Part shown: positions 23,721 through 32,427 of the stretch, piece after piece
How the letters are laid out: each line of letters starts with the position of its first letter
Numbering within the stretch: position 1 is the stretch's first letter
From: Acidimicrobiia bacterium
GTDB taxonomy: Bacteria > Actinomycetota > Acidimicrobiia > Acidimicrobiales > AC-14
Length of the DNA stretch: 64,000 nt
NCBI GenBank assembly: GCA_023264995.1
Contig: JAHFUR010000019.1
Coordinates: forward strand, 1-64,000
Direction of reading: 5' to 3'
Position numbers and translations under genes: made by a program
Notes under the pieces: generated by a model
The model's database searches: none
Seen by the model: the letters and a program-made list of their open reading frames with translations, nothing else
Told to the model about the DNA's origin: nothing

Positions 23721-24473
23721 TTAGTCGCCCAGGCCCTTCATACGGTCGAGCACCTTGTCGGCCGTCGGCGACTCCATCTCGTCGACGATGCGGCCGTCGG
23801 CCAGGAACACCACCCGCTCGGCATAGGACGCCGCGGACGGGTCGTGGGTGACCATCACGACGGTCTGTTCGAACTCCTCCACCGACGTGCGGAGGAACCC
23901 GAGCACCTCGGCACTGGCCCGGGAGTCGAGGTTGCCCGTCGGCTCGTCGGCGAAGACGATGCTGGGCCGTGACGCCAGCGCCCGGGCGGCCGCCACCCGC
24001 TGCTGCTGGCCGCCCGAGAGCTCCGACGGCCGGTGGGCCAGCCGGGGCCGGAGCCCAACCGTGTCGATGAGCCGGTCGACCCAGGCCTGGTCGGGCTTGC
24101 GGCCGGCGATGTCCATCGGCAGGGTGATGTTCTCCGCCGCGGTGAGGGTGGGCACCAGGTTGTAGGCCTGGAAGATGAAGCCGATCTTGTCCCGCCGCAG
24201 GCGGGTCAGCTCCTTGTCGTGCAGGGTGCTCAGCTCGGTCTCGCCCACGAACACCTGGCCGGAGGTGATGGTGTCCAGCCCGGCCATGCAGTGCATGAGG
24301 GTGGACTTCCCCGACCCGGACGGGCCCATGATGGCGCTGAACTGGCCGGGCGCGAACTCGATGGAGATCCCGTCGAGGGCCCGGACGGCGGCGTCGCCCT
24401 GGCCGTAGACCTTCACCAGGTTGATGCCGCGTGCGGCCGGCTGCATCGGTGCGTTCATGTCGTGGCCGTTCAT
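23721..24473 (-). CDS. ABC transporter ATP-binding protein, LolD/MacB type
   Basis: Walker A GPSGSGKST, LSGGQQQRVAAARAL, Walker B IVFADEPTG. Confidence 0.92.
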   Translation of the reverse strand: MNGHDMNAPMQPAARGINLVKVYGQGDAAVRALDGISIEFAPGQFSAIMGPSGSGKSTLMHCMAGLDTITSGQVFVGETELSTLHDKELTRLRRDKIGFIFQAYNLVPTLTAAENITLPMDIAGRKPDQAWVDRLIDTVGLRPRLAHRPSELSGGQQQRVAAARALASRPSIVFADEPTGNLDSRASAEVLGFLRTSVEEFEQTVVMVTHDPSAASYAERVVFLADGRIVDEMESPTADKVLDRMKGLGD

Positions 24474-25243
24474 TTCTTGAGGCTGTCCCATCGGAAGAGG
24501 CGGAGGGCGAGAAGGGAACCGACGGCGGTCCAGGCCAGGAGGCCGAGGAGGTCGCCGCCGTTGAAGCCGAGGCCGGCGGTGCGGGGGTCGAACGCGTACT
24601 GCAGGCCGTCGGCCAGCCGTTGCATGGGGAACAGTTTGGCCACGTCGGTGAGCCAACCGGGCGCGTTGTCGAGCGGGAAGAAGATCCCCGACACGAAGAG
24701 GAGCGGGAAGATCGAGAAGTTGACGATGGCCGGCGCCGCGTCGGCGTTGGGGCACAGGCCGCTGACGGCCAGCCCGAGGGCGCAGAAGCAGGCCGCACCC
24801 AGGCCGAGCGTGACCAGCAACCCGAGCACCGTGCCGGTGCGGAAGTCCACCCCGAACGCCACCACCCCGAGGCCGACGGTGAGGAACAGCAGCAGGAACG
24901 TGATCACCACCGACGAACCGACCTGGCCGCCCAGGTACGCCCAGGTGGGCACGGGCGTGCCTCGCACCCGCTTGAGGATGCCGAAGTCGCGGGAGATCGT
25001 CATCCGGATGGCCAGGTTTGTGTAGCAGGCCGAGATGAGACCGAAGGCCAGGATGCCGGGCACGAAGAAGGTCACGAACGTGATGCCGCCCCGCTCCTCG
25101 ATCCGTACGCCGGAGTTCAAGGTCGAGAAGATGATGAGGAACAGCAGCGGGAAGGCGAAGGTGAACACCGCTCCAGCCGGGTTGCGCCAGAACGCCTTCT
25201 GCTCGAAGCGCAGCTGGCGGGCGGCGATGCGCAGGTCACCCAT
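24470..25243 (-). CDS. ABC-2 type transporter permease
   Basis: Six hydrophobic segments, FSIFPLLFVSGIFFPLDNAPGWL; ATGA overlap with the next gene. Confidence 0.88.
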   Translation of the reverse strand: MGDLRIAARQLRFEQKAFWRNPAGAVFTFAFPLLFLIIFSTLNSGVRIEERGGITFVTFFVPGILAFGLISACYTNLAIRMTISRDFGILKRVRGTPVPTWAYLGGQVGSSVVITFLLLFLTVGLGVVAFGVDFRTGTVLGLLVTLGLGAACFCALGLAVSGLCPNADAAPAIVNFSIFPLLFVSGIFFPLDNAPGWLTDVAKLFPMQRLADGLQYAFDPRTAGLGFNGGDLLGLLAWTAVGSLLALRLFRWDSLKK

Positions 25244-26138
25244 CGGCGGCCACCTCGGCGGTGAGGGCGAGGTAGACGTCCTCCAGGCTGGGGCGGGCGA
25301 CGGTGAGCCCGTCGAGGGTGAAGCCGTGCTCCATGGCCCAGCCGGTGAGGGTGTGGAGCGCCGGCGTGGGGTCGCCCGCCCGCACGAGCACGCCGCGCCC
25401 GTCGACGGTGACGGTGGCAGTGCCGAGGTCGGGCAGGGCCGCGCCGGGTGGGGCGACGAAACGGATCTCCGTGGTCGTGTCCCGCCCGGCCAGGTGGTCG
25501 GGAGCGCCCTCGGCCACGATCCGGCCGGCGGCGATGACCGCCACCCGGTCGGCCAGGGCCTGGGCCTCGTCCATGTAGTGGGTGGTGAGGAAGATGGTCT
25601 TGCCCAGGGCTCGCAGGTTGCGGATGACCTCCCACGCCTCCCGGCGGGCGGTGGGGTCGAAGCCCGTCGTCGGCTCGTCCAGGAAGACCAGTTCAGGGTC
25701 GCCGGCCAGGCCGAGGGCCAGGTCGAGGCGCCGGCGCTGGCCACCCGACAGCTTCTTCACCACCTCGTTGCGCTTGCTCTCGAGCCCGGTGAGGGCCAGG
25801 AGCTCGTCGACCGGGCGGGGGTGCGGGTAGTACCCGGCGTAGAGCTCGAGCACCTCCGCCACCTTGAGGAAGCGCTCGACGCCGGTCTCCTGCAGGACGA
25901 TCCCGATCCGCTCCCGCAGGGCCCGCTCGCCCTTGGCCGGGTCGTGGCCGAGCACCGTCACCTCGCCGGCCGATCGCTGGCGGTACCCCTCGAGGATCTC
26001 GACGATCGTGGTCTTGCCGGCGCCGTTCGGGCCGAGGAACCCGAAGACCTCGCCCTCCTCCACGTCGAAGTCGACCCCGCGGACGGCCTCGATCGGGCCG
26101 TAGGACTTCTGGAGGTCCCGGACGCGGATGGCCGGCAT
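25236..26138 (-). CDS. ABC transporter ATP-binding protein (daunorubicin-resistance type)
   Basis: LGPNGAGKTTIVEILEGYRQ, LSGGQRRRLDLALGL, LVFLDEPTTGFDP. Confidence 0.92.
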   Translation of the reverse strand: MPAIRVRDLQKSYGPIEAVRGVDFDVEEGEVFGFLGPNGAGKTTIVEILEGYRQRSAGEVTVLGHDPAKGERALRERIGIVLQETGVERFLKVAEVLELYAGYYPHPRPVDELLALTGLESKRNEVVKKLSGGQRRRLDLALGLAGDPELVFLDEPTTGFDPTARREAWEVIRNLRALGKTIFLTTHYMDEAQALADRVAVIAAGRIVAEGAPDHLAGRDTTTEIRFVAPPGAALPDLGTATVTVDGRGVLVRAGDPTPALHTLTGWAMEHGFTLDGLTVARPSLEDVYLALTAEVAADG

Positions 26139-26213
26139 CGAACGGCTCCTCTGTTGCGGCGTGGGCTGTCCACCCTCAACGTTCGGCTCCCGTCCGACTC
26201 TACTGTGGGGGAC

Positions 26214-26906
26214 GTGTGCGGTCGGATCGTTGTCGCTCGACCAGTTGACGTGCTGGCCGACTTCTTCGGCGCCGGCGAGGTCGTCGTCGCCGAGCGGGCG
26301 CCGAGCTGGAACGTGGCCCCGGGCGCCGAGATCCTGGCCGTCGCCGGCACCCGGGCCGGGCGCCGGCTGGGCATCATGCGGTGGGGGCTGGTGCCGTCGT
26401 GGTCGACCGGTCGCGACGGTGCGCCGCGGCCGACGAACGCCCGGGTGGAATCGATCCTCGACAAGGCCATGTTCGCCGACGCGCTGGCCCGCCGGCGGTG
26501 CCTGGTGGTGGTCGACGGCTTCTACGAGTGGCGCCGGCCGTTGGGCGGGCCCAAGCAGCCCTACCTGCTCGACCTGGCCGACGGCTCCGGCGACCCTTTC
26601 GCCCTCGCCGGCATCTGGGACCGCAACGCCGGCGAGGTCAGCTGCGCGGTGATCACCGCCCCCGCCGACGCCGACCTGGCCTGGCTCCACGACCGCATGC
26701 CGGTCCGCATCGACCGCCACGGTTGGGACGCGTGGCTCGACCCGGCCCACGACGACATGGACGACCTCGTCGCCCTGTTGGAGTCGCGGGTGCCGTCGGT
26801 GCCTCTCCGCGCCCGCCCCGTCGGCACCCGGGTCAACAATGCCCGCCACGACGGCCCGGACCTGGTCGAGGTCCTCTCGGGCGAGATCCAGCCCCAGTTG
26901 TTGTGA
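26214..26906 (+). CDS. SRAP/YedK (HMCES) family SOS response-associated protein
   Basis: Cys2 start VCGRIVV; WNVAPG, GLVPSW, NARVE, CLVVVDGFYEW; leaderless-type TACTGT-7-GTG. Confidence 0.9.
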   Translation: MCGRIVVARPVDVLADFFGAGEVVVAERAPSWNVAPGAEILAVAGTRAGRRLGIMRWGLVPSWSTGRDGAPRPTNARVESILDKAMFADALARRRCLVVVDGFYEWRRPLGGPKQPYLLDLADGSGDPFALAGIWDRNAGEVSCAVITAPADADLAWLHDRMPVRIDRHGWDAWLDPAHDDMDDLVALLESRVPSVPLRARPVGTRVNNARHDGPDLVEVLSGEIQPQLL

Positions 26907-27934
26907 CCGGCCGGGGAGGCCGGCGGGTGCCTGCCGTGGCCGGCGTGGTCGTCGCCCTCCTAGCGGCGGCGGCCCTGGTCGTCGTGAACCGCCACGGCTC
27001 GGAGGCGGTGCCGGCCATGCCCGCCCTGCCCGTGCTGGGCCCGGCCCGTGACGTGTACGACGGCGACTTGGGCGACCCGTTCGTGCTTCCCGTCACCGCC
27101 GGCGGGAAGGTCGTCCGGTTCGTCGCCTTCGGCACCGGCGACTGGCCGGCGCGCGTCCCGACCGCGGTGTCGTCCGACCTGGCCACCTGGCACGCCGGCG
27201 GCGACGCGCTCCCCGACCTGCCGGCGTGGGCGGCGCCGGACCCGAGGAACTCGTTGAGCTGGGCGCCGGCGGCGCTGGAGACCGCGGCGGGGTACGTGCT
27301 CTACGTCAGCCTGCCCGACGCGGCCAGTGGCCAGCAATGCATCGGGGCGGCCACGTCGTCGGTCCCCGAGGGCCCCTACCGGGGCGCTGGCGACGGGCCG
27401 CTCCTCTGCCAGCACGACCTGGGTGGCTCGATTGACCCGGCGGTCGTCCGGGACGGCGCCGGTCGCCTCCACATGCTCTGGAAGAACGACGGCAACTCCG
27501 TCGGCGCCCCGAGCGGCCTCTGGGAGCAGGGCCTCCGGGCCGACGGCTTGGCCATGGTCGGCCCGGCCCACCGGCTCCTGACCACCACCCAGCCCTGGCA
27601 GGGCGGGATCATCGAGGAGCCGGCGGCCATCCCGGCCGGCGGCGGCGGGTGGTGGCTGTTCTACTCGGCCAACGCCTTCGACCGGCCCGAGTACGCCACC
27701 GGGCTGGCGTTCTGCCCGTCGCTCGCCGGCCCGTGCCGGGAAGCGTCGGACCGGCCGTACTACGACACCGCCGCCCTGGGCCAGGTCAACCAGTTCGCCC
27801 CCGGAGGGATGGAGACCTTCCGCGACGCCGGCGGCGACCTGTGGGCCGTCTTCGACACCTGGAACCGGCCCACCCGCAATGGGCGCTTCTACTGCTGCCG
27901 CTCCGTGCAGATGGCCCGGGTGCTCTCGGCCTAG
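26903..27934 (+). CDS. Secreted/anchored glycoside hydrolase family 43-like protein
   Basis: DLGDPFVLP, SWAPAALE, GSIDPAVVRDGAGRLHMLWK, NQFAPGGMETFRDAGGDLWAVFDTW; GTGA overlap. Confidence 0.75.
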   Translation: MTGRGGRRVPAVAGVVVALLAAAALVVVNRHGSEAVPAMPALPVLGPARDVYDGDLGDPFVLPVTAGGKVVRFVAFGTGDWPARVPTAVSSDLATWHAGGDALPDLPAWAAPDPRNSLSWAPAALETAAGYVLYVSLPDAASGQQCIGAATSSVPEGPYRGAGDGPLLCQHDLGGSIDPAVVRDGAGRLHMLWKNDGNSVGAPSGLWEQGLRADGLAMVGPAHRLLTTTQPWQGGIIEEPAAIPAGGGGWWLFYSANAFDRPEYATGLAFCPSLAGPCREASDRPYYDTAALGQVNQFAPGGMETFRDAGGDLWAVFDTWNRPTRNGRFYCCRSVQMARVLSA

Positions 27935-27957
27935 CCCGCTCGCCCTCCGAGCCGGCG

Positions 27958-30489
27958 TCAGGCCGGCGCCAGCTCCACCGTCACCGACGGCTCCGCTGCC
28001 TCCTCGGTGACCAGGTCGGCGATCCGGCCGGCATCGCGCACGTCGCCATCGGCCGCGCCCAGCGCGGCCAGGCGGGCTGCCGTGTCGCGGACCACGACCC
28101 GGGCCACGTCGGCCCGCATCGACACCTGGGCCACGGTCTTGGCCTTGCGCACCTCACCCAGGACGGATGCCGCCACGTCCAGGACCAAGGGGTCGCCGCC
28201 GGCATGGCCGGACAGTTCGCCGGCAGTGGGCCAAGCCGAGCGGTGGACCGAGCCGTCCTTCCACCACGACCACACCTCCTCGGTGACGAAGGGCAGGAAC
28301 GGGGCGAAGAGGCGGAGGAGCGTCGACAGGGCCAGGGTCAGCGCCCGGTTGGCCGACGCCGCGCCGGCGTCGCCCTGGCCGCCGTAGGCCCGGCTCTTCA
28401 CCAGCTCCAAGTAGTCGTCGCAGAAGCTCCAGAAGAACGACTCGGCCCGCTCCAACGCTCGGGCGTAGTCGTAGCCCTCGAACGCGGTCGTGGCCTCGCC
28501 GACCAGCGACGCCAGGCCGGCGAGCATGGCCTGGTCGAGCGGGGAGGTGACCTCACCCTCATCACCCAGCCGCGAGAGCACGAACTTGGAGGCGTTGAGG
28601 AGCTTGATGGCCAGCCGCCGGCCGACCTTCATCTGGCCCTCGTCGAAGGCGGTGTCCACGCCCGGGCGCCCGCTGGCCGCCCAGTAGCGGACCGCGTCGG
28701 CGCCGTGCTGGTCGAGCAGGCCGATGGGCGTGAGGGCGTTGCCCTTGGACTTCGACATCTTCTTGCGGTCGGGGTCGAGGACCCAACCCGAGATGGCCGC
28801 GTCGGTCCAGGGCAGCGTCCCGTGCTCCAGGTCGGAGCGCACCACTGTGGAGAACAGCCAGGTGCGGATGATCTCGTGGGCCTGGGGCCGGACGTCCATC
28901 GGGAAGACGCGGTCGAACAGGTCGGGGTCGTCGGCCCAGCGGCCGCCGATCTGCGGGGTGAGCGACGACGTGGCCCACGTGTCCATGACGTCGGGCTCGC
29001 CGGTGAAGCCGCCCGGTTGGTCGCGCTGGTCGGGAGCAAAGCCATCCGGCACGTCGGTAGAGGGGTCGATGGGCAGCCGGGACTCGTCGGGAACGAGCGG
29101 CTGGTCGTAGCGGACCGAGCCGTCCTCGCCCAGGCGGTACCAGAGCGGGAAGGGCACGCCGAAGAACCGCTGGCGGCTGATGAGCCAGTCGGTGTTGAGG
29201 CCGGTGACCCAGGACTCGAACCGGGCCCGCATGTACGGCGGGTGCCAGCGCAGCTCCCGGCCTCGCTCCAGGAGCCTCTCCTGGTGGTCGAGGGTATGGA
29301 TGAACCATTGGCGGCTGCTGAGGATCTCGAGGGGCTTGTTGCCCTTTTCGAAGAACTTCACCGCGTGGGTGATGGGCCGGGGTTCGCCGACCAGGTCGCC
29401 GGACTCACGCAGCAGCTCGACGATGCGGGCCCGGGCCGGCTCCATCTTCTTGCCGGTCACCTCGGCCCACGCCGCCGGCGCCTCGACCCCCGCCGGCGGG
29501 TCGGCCTGGATACGCCCGTCGCGCCCGACGATGGTGCGGGTCTCCAGGCCCAGCTCCCGCCACCACGTCACGTCGGTGACGTCGCCGAACGTGCAGATCA
29601 TGGCCACGCCGGTGCCCTTGTCGGGCTCGGCCAGGGGGTGGGCGACGATGGGCACGCCGACGCCGAACAAAGGGGTGGTCGCCTTCAACCCGAACAGCGG
29701 CTGGTACCGCGCGTCGTCGGGGTGGGCCACGAGGGCGACACATGCGGCGATCAGCTCGGGGCGGGTGGTGTCGATCTCGATGGGCGTGCCGTCCGGGCCG
29801 CCGAAACGGATGCGGTGGTAGGCGCTGGCCACCTCGCGGTCCTCCAGCTCGGCCTGGGCGATGGCGGTCTGGAAGTCGACGTCCCACAGGGTGGGCGCCA
29901 CCTTCTGGTACGCCTGGCCGGCGGCCAGGAGGTGGAGAAACCCCCGCTGGGAGGCCCGCTGGGCCTCGGGGCCGATGGTGGTGTACGTCATCTGCCAGTC
30001 GACGGAGAGGCCGACGCGCCGCCACAGCTCCTCGAAGGTCTTCTCGTCCTCGACAGTCAGCCGGACGCACAGCTCGACGAAGTTCGGGCGCGACACCGGG
30101 AGGGGTGGCGACGGGGGCTTGGCCGGCGGCTCGAAGTCGGGGACGTACGGGAGAGCCGGGTCGCAGCGGACGCCGTAGTAGTTCTGGACCCGACGCTCGG
30201 TGGGCAGGCCGTTGTCGTCCCAACCCATGGGGTAGAAGACCTCGCGGCCTCGCATGCGCTGGAACCGGGCCACGGTGTCGGTGTGGGTGTAGGAGAAGAT
30301 GTGGCCGACGTGGAGCGAGCCGCTCACCGTCGGCGGTGGCGTGTCGATCGAGTAGATCTCGGCGCGGGACTTGGTGCGGTCGAAGCGGTAGGTCCCGTCG
30401 GCCTCCCAGCGCGCCCCCCACTTCTCCTCGAGGCCTTCGAGGTGCGGCTTCTCAGGGACGCGATTTTCCGGGACGCTTGGTGCAGGCAC
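27958..30489 (-). CDS. valS: Valyl-tRNA synthetase
   Basis: SGSLHVGHIFSYTHTD, GWDDNGLPTERRVQN, KKMSKSKGN. Confidence 0.95.
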   Translation of the reverse strand: MPAPSVPENRVPEKPHLEGLEEKWGARWEADGTYRFDRTKSRAEIYSIDTPPPTVSGSLHVGHIFSYTHTDTVARFQRMRGREVFYPMGWDDNGLPTERRVQNYYGVRCDPALPYVPDFEPPAKPPSPPLPVSRPNFVELCVRLTVEDEKTFEELWRRVGLSVDWQMTYTTIGPEAQRASQRGFLHLLAAGQAYQKVAPTLWDVDFQTAIAQAELEDREVASAYHRIRFGGPDGTPIEIDTTRPELIAACVALVAHPDDARYQPLFGLKATTPLFGVGVPIVAHPLAEPDKGTGVAMICTFGDVTDVTWWRELGLETRTIVGRDGRIQADPPAGVEAPAAWAEVTGKKMEPARARIVELLRESGDLVGEPRPITHAVKFFEKGNKPLEILSSRQWFIHTLDHQERLLERGRELRWHPPYMRARFESWVTGLNTDWLISRQRFFGVPFPLWYRLGEDGSVRYDQPLVPDESRLPIDPSTDVPDGFAPDQRDQPGGFTGEPDVMDTWATSSLTPQIGGRWADDPDLFDRVFPMDVRPQAHEIIRTWLFSTVVRSDLEHGTLPWTDAAISGWVLDPDRKKMSKSKGNALTPIGLLDQHGADAVRYWAASGRPGVDTAFDEGQMKVGRRLAIKLLNASKFVLSRLGDEGEVTSPLDQAMLAGLASLVGEATTAFEGYDYARALERAESFFWSFCDDYLELVKSRAYGGQGDAGAASANRALTLALSTLLRLFAPFLPFVTEEVWSWWKDGSVHRSAWPTAGELSGHAGGDPLVLDVAASVLGEVRKAKTVAQVSMRADVARVVVRDTAARLAALGAADGDVRDAGRIADLVTEEAAEPSVTVELAPA

Positions 30490-30506
30490 ACGGTTACGGT
30501 ACTCAG
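30490..30506. promoter_or_regulatory. Symmetric divergent promoter; overlapping -10 elements TACGGT (plus) and TACCGT (minus)
   Basis: Each box lies 6 nt from a GTG start; start codons begin 18 bp apart. Confidence 0.55.
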
Positions 30507-31859
30507 GTGATCCGCCTCCACGACACCGCATTGGGACGCGTGGCCGACGTCGAGCTCCGCGACGCCGGCAAGGTCTCCATGTATGTGTGCGGGCCGACGG
30601 TCGACGGGCTGCCTCACGTCGGCCACGGTCGGATGGCCCTGGTCTGGGACGTGCTCCGCCGGTACCTGGAGTGGGGCGGGCTCGATGTGCGCTTCGTGTC
30701 CAACATCACCGACATCGACGACAAGATCATCGCCCGGGCCAACGCGGAGGGCCGGTCGGCGACCGACGTCGCCGTCCAGTACGAGGAGGCCTGGTACGAC
30801 TCGATGAAGGCACTCGGCGTCAAGCGCCCGACGGTCGACCCCCACGCCACCGCCTACGTCGACCAGATGGTCGAGCTGATCGCCGGCCTCGTCGCCGCCG
30901 GCAAGGCGTACACGACCTCCGACGGGGTGTACCTGTCGGTCGACGCCGTACCGGGCTACGGCCTGCTGGCCCGCCAGTCCCTCGACAGCCTGCGCTCCGG
31001 CGCCCGGGTCGATGTCGTGGAGGAGAAGCGGTCGCCGCTGGACTTCGCCCTCTGGAAGGCGGCCAAGCCGGGCGAGCCGGCGTGGGACGCACCATGGGGT
31101 GCCGGCCGCCCCGGGTGGCACACCGAGTGCGTGGTGATGTCGCTGGACCTGCTCGGCGAGGGGTTCGACCTCCACGGCGGCGGGATCGACCTGGCCTTCC
31201 CCCACCACGAGAACGAGCGGGCGCAGTCGGTCGCCGCCGGCCACGACTTCACCCGCCACTGGGCCCACAACGGCCACGTGCAGATGGCCGGCGAGAAGAT
31301 GTCGAAGTCGCTCGGCAACTTCAGGACCCTCACCGACCTGCTCGCCGAGGTCGACCCCCGGGCCTACCGGTTGGTCGTCCTTCAGTCCCACTACCGGGCT
31401 CCCGTCGAGGTGACGGGCGCGACCCTCGACGCCGCCACCCGCGCCCTGGCCGGGCTCGACGGGTTCGGCCGGCGAGTCGCCGACCTGCCGAGCGTGGCGG
31501 CCGATGCCGCCGCCGTCGAACGGTTCCGCGCCGCCATGGACGACGACCTCGACACCCCCAGGGCCATGGCCGAGCTCTGGGGCGTCGTGAAGGCGGCCAA
31601 CACGGCGCGGGATGCCGGCGATCCCGCCGGCGCCGCCGCCTTCGCCGCCGCGGCCCGGGAGATCGCCGGCGCTGTCGGGTTGTCGCTCGGGGCCGGCAGC
31701 GATGAGATCCCCGCCGACATCGCCGCCCTCGTCGCTGCCCGTGACGCGGCACGCGCCGGGCGCGACTTCGCCGGCGCCGACGGCCTGCGCGACCGCCTCG
31801 AGGCGCTCGGCTGGGTGGTCGAGGACACGCCCGGGGGGACACGCGCCAGACGTCAGTGA
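30507..31859 (+). CDS. cysS: Cysteinyl-tRNA synthetase
   Basis: [64 protein letters not shown]. Confidence 0.93.
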   Translation: MIRLHDTALGRVADVELRDAGKVSMYVCGPTVDGLPHVGHGRMALVWDVLRRYLEWGGLDVRFVSNITDIDDKIIARANAEGRSATDVAVQYEEAWYDSMKALGVKRPTVDPHATAYVDQMVELIAGLVAAGKAYTTSDGVYLSVDAVPGYGLLARQSLDSLRSGARVDVVEEKRSPLDFALWKAAKPGEPAWDAPWGAGRPGWHTECVVMSLDLLGEGFDLHGGGIDLAFPHHENERAQSVAAGHDFTRHWAHNGHVQMAGEKMSKSLGNFRTLTDLLAEVDPRAYRLVVLQSHYRAPVEVTGATLDAATRALAGLDGFGRRVADLPSVAADAAAVERFRAAMDDDLDTPRAMAELWGVVKAANTARDAGDPAGAAAFAAAAREIAGAVGLSLGAGSDEIPADIAALVAARDAARAGRDFAGADGLRDRLEALGWVVEDTPGGTRARRQ

Positions 31860-32061
31860 CAGCCGGGCCTGGTTGCCTCCGGCAGTGATCTCGGTCGTCG
31901 CTGGGGCGCGAACCGTCGTGGCCGTGTGCCAAAGACACCTAGAGACACGGCGGGGCTCGACTGGTAACTTCCCGCGCGGGGAATTCGCTTTTGCACGGCA
32001 TCACCGCACGGTTGGGCAGTCCCCTGGGTGTACGTCCAACGCGAGAAGGGGGATCGCCACC

Positions 32062-32265
32062 GTGGCGACCGGAACTGTCAAGTGGTTCAACGCTGACAAG
32101 GGGTACGGGTTCATCCAGCAGGAGGACGGCGGCGACGTCTTCGTCCACTTCAGTGCCATCCAGAAGCCGGGGTACCGCAGCCTTGAGGAGGGCGAGCCGG
32201 TGGAGTTCGATGTGCAGACCGGCCCCAAGGGCCTTCAGGCTGCCAACGTCCGTCCCCGCGGTTAG
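32062..32265 (+). CDS. Cold shock protein (CspA family)
   Basis: [30 protein letters not shown]. Confidence 0.95.
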   Translation: MATGTVKWFNADKGYGFIQQEDGGDVFVHFSAIQKPGYRSLEEGEPVEFDVQTGPKGLQAANVRPRG

Positions 32266-32427
32266 CGCTTCGAACCGAACGGGATGACCCGCCGCCCCCC
32301 GGGTGGCCAAGGTGGGGGCGGTGGAGGCGCCAGGCCCCGCCTGGTCTTCGGCGCCGGCGGAGAGGCACAGATCGAAGTCGGGGCGCGGTACCCGTCGCGG
32401 GGGAAGGGGGTCGGTACGCTATCGACC

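Noticed and set aside
27649-30510. 953-aa plus-strand ORF antisense to valS
   Set aside because: Shadow ORF; valS has intact HIGH-like and KMSKS motifs.
31860-32061. Cold-shock 5' UTR thermosensor/riboswitch upstream of csp
   Set aside because: About 200 bp of non-coding leader with some short complementary stretches, but no structure strong enough to claim by eye.
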